Positions 60,053 through 60,103 of a stretch of DNA of 60,103 bases are shown here, piece by piece. The stretch comes from Vitreoscilla sp. (GTDB lineage: Bacteria; Pseudomonadota; Gammaproteobacteria; Burkholderiales; Burkholderiaceae_C), in contig JADMKA010000021.1 of the NCBI GenBank assembly GCA_018780145.1, positions 1-60,103 on the forward strand. Reading direction: 5' to 3'. The first letter of the stretch is position 1; every line of letters begins with the position of its first letter. Position numbers and translations under genes: made by a program. Under the pieces are notes generated by a model. It was not told the DNA's origin. It saw only the letters and a program-made list of their open reading frames with translations, and searched no databases.

Positions 60053-60103
60053 AGGGCCTGTTAACACTACCGCAAGCCATCTGCGATCAGGGCGAAGCAG
60101 ATG
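60053..60103 (-). mobile_element. Probable end of an IS5-like element, continuing past the window
   Basis: GGGCCTGTTAACACT, starting just inside a CTAG, looks like the terminal inverted repeat of IS5/IS427-group elements, which insert at CTAG-like sites. On the minus strand, a frame ends ICFALIADGLR with TAG at 60069-60067, like the C-terminus of the transposase. The element is cut by the window edge, so this is tentative. Confidence 0.4.

Overview
This window looks like chromosome from a GC-rich betaproteobacterium, most likely Burkholderiales of the Leptothrix/Rubrivivax/Sphaerotilus type. That placement is an inference. It rests on the strong G/C bias at third codon positions, the shp-dhc-cytochrome b locus with a QseBC-type two-component system, NodT-type RND systems, and DUF2938/DUF2798/DUF3563/DUF3703 neighbours. 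No rRNA, complete tRNA or CRISPR array was seen.

Layout. 1-8.1 kb holds core genes: arfB, an acyl-CoA thioesterase, alr, lplT, a DMT exporter, glutathione peroxidase, a Crp/Fnr regulator with a palindromic site, a DUF2332 protein and an aromatic aminotransferase. 8.1-11.8 kb is an electron-transfer operon (SHP-type cytochrome c, dihaem cytochrome c, cytochrome b561, response regulator, kinase) preceded by a direct repeat of the kind bound by PmrA/QseB-type regulators. 11.8-13.5 kb has a NodD-like LysR gene divergent from two small genes. 13.5-21 kb is a complete peptide ABC importer operon that carries a sulfotransferase in the middle and an amidase at the end. 21-31 kb holds several secreted proteins of unknown function, TPR proteins, a ROK sugar kinase, a TPR-sulfotransferase, a PcfJ-like protein and a small HTH regulator. 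Related GC-rich palindromes lie upstream of the secreted-protein genes.

31.4-37.3 kb is a MerR-controlled cluster (DUF2938, WrbA-like flavoprotein, DUF2798, DUF2306, hydrolase, membrane protein, BBE-type flavoenzyme) with a textbook 19-bp-spacer MerR promoter. 37.3-44.9 kb is a minus-strand operon for a FixH-like lipoprotein, a MauG/CcpA-type dihaem protein and a tripartite RND efflux pump. 45-53.8 kb has a LytS/LytR-type pair, a second DUF2938 protein, a 61-residue metallothionein-like protein with 14 cysteines, DUF3703, a hybrid histidine kinase, a LysR gene and small membrane proteins, with gene remnants between them.

53.9-60.1 kb looks like a mobile or defence-type island. It starts with an IS66 transposase remnant, an inverted repeat and a short match to a tRNA 3' end. 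It then carries a divergent pair: a 1060-residue protein with a nuclease-like N-terminus and a helical body, and a 568-residue protein with a hydrophobic C-terminal hairpin. It ends in what looks like the tip of an IS5-like element. This pair is the best candidate for an undescribed system in the window.
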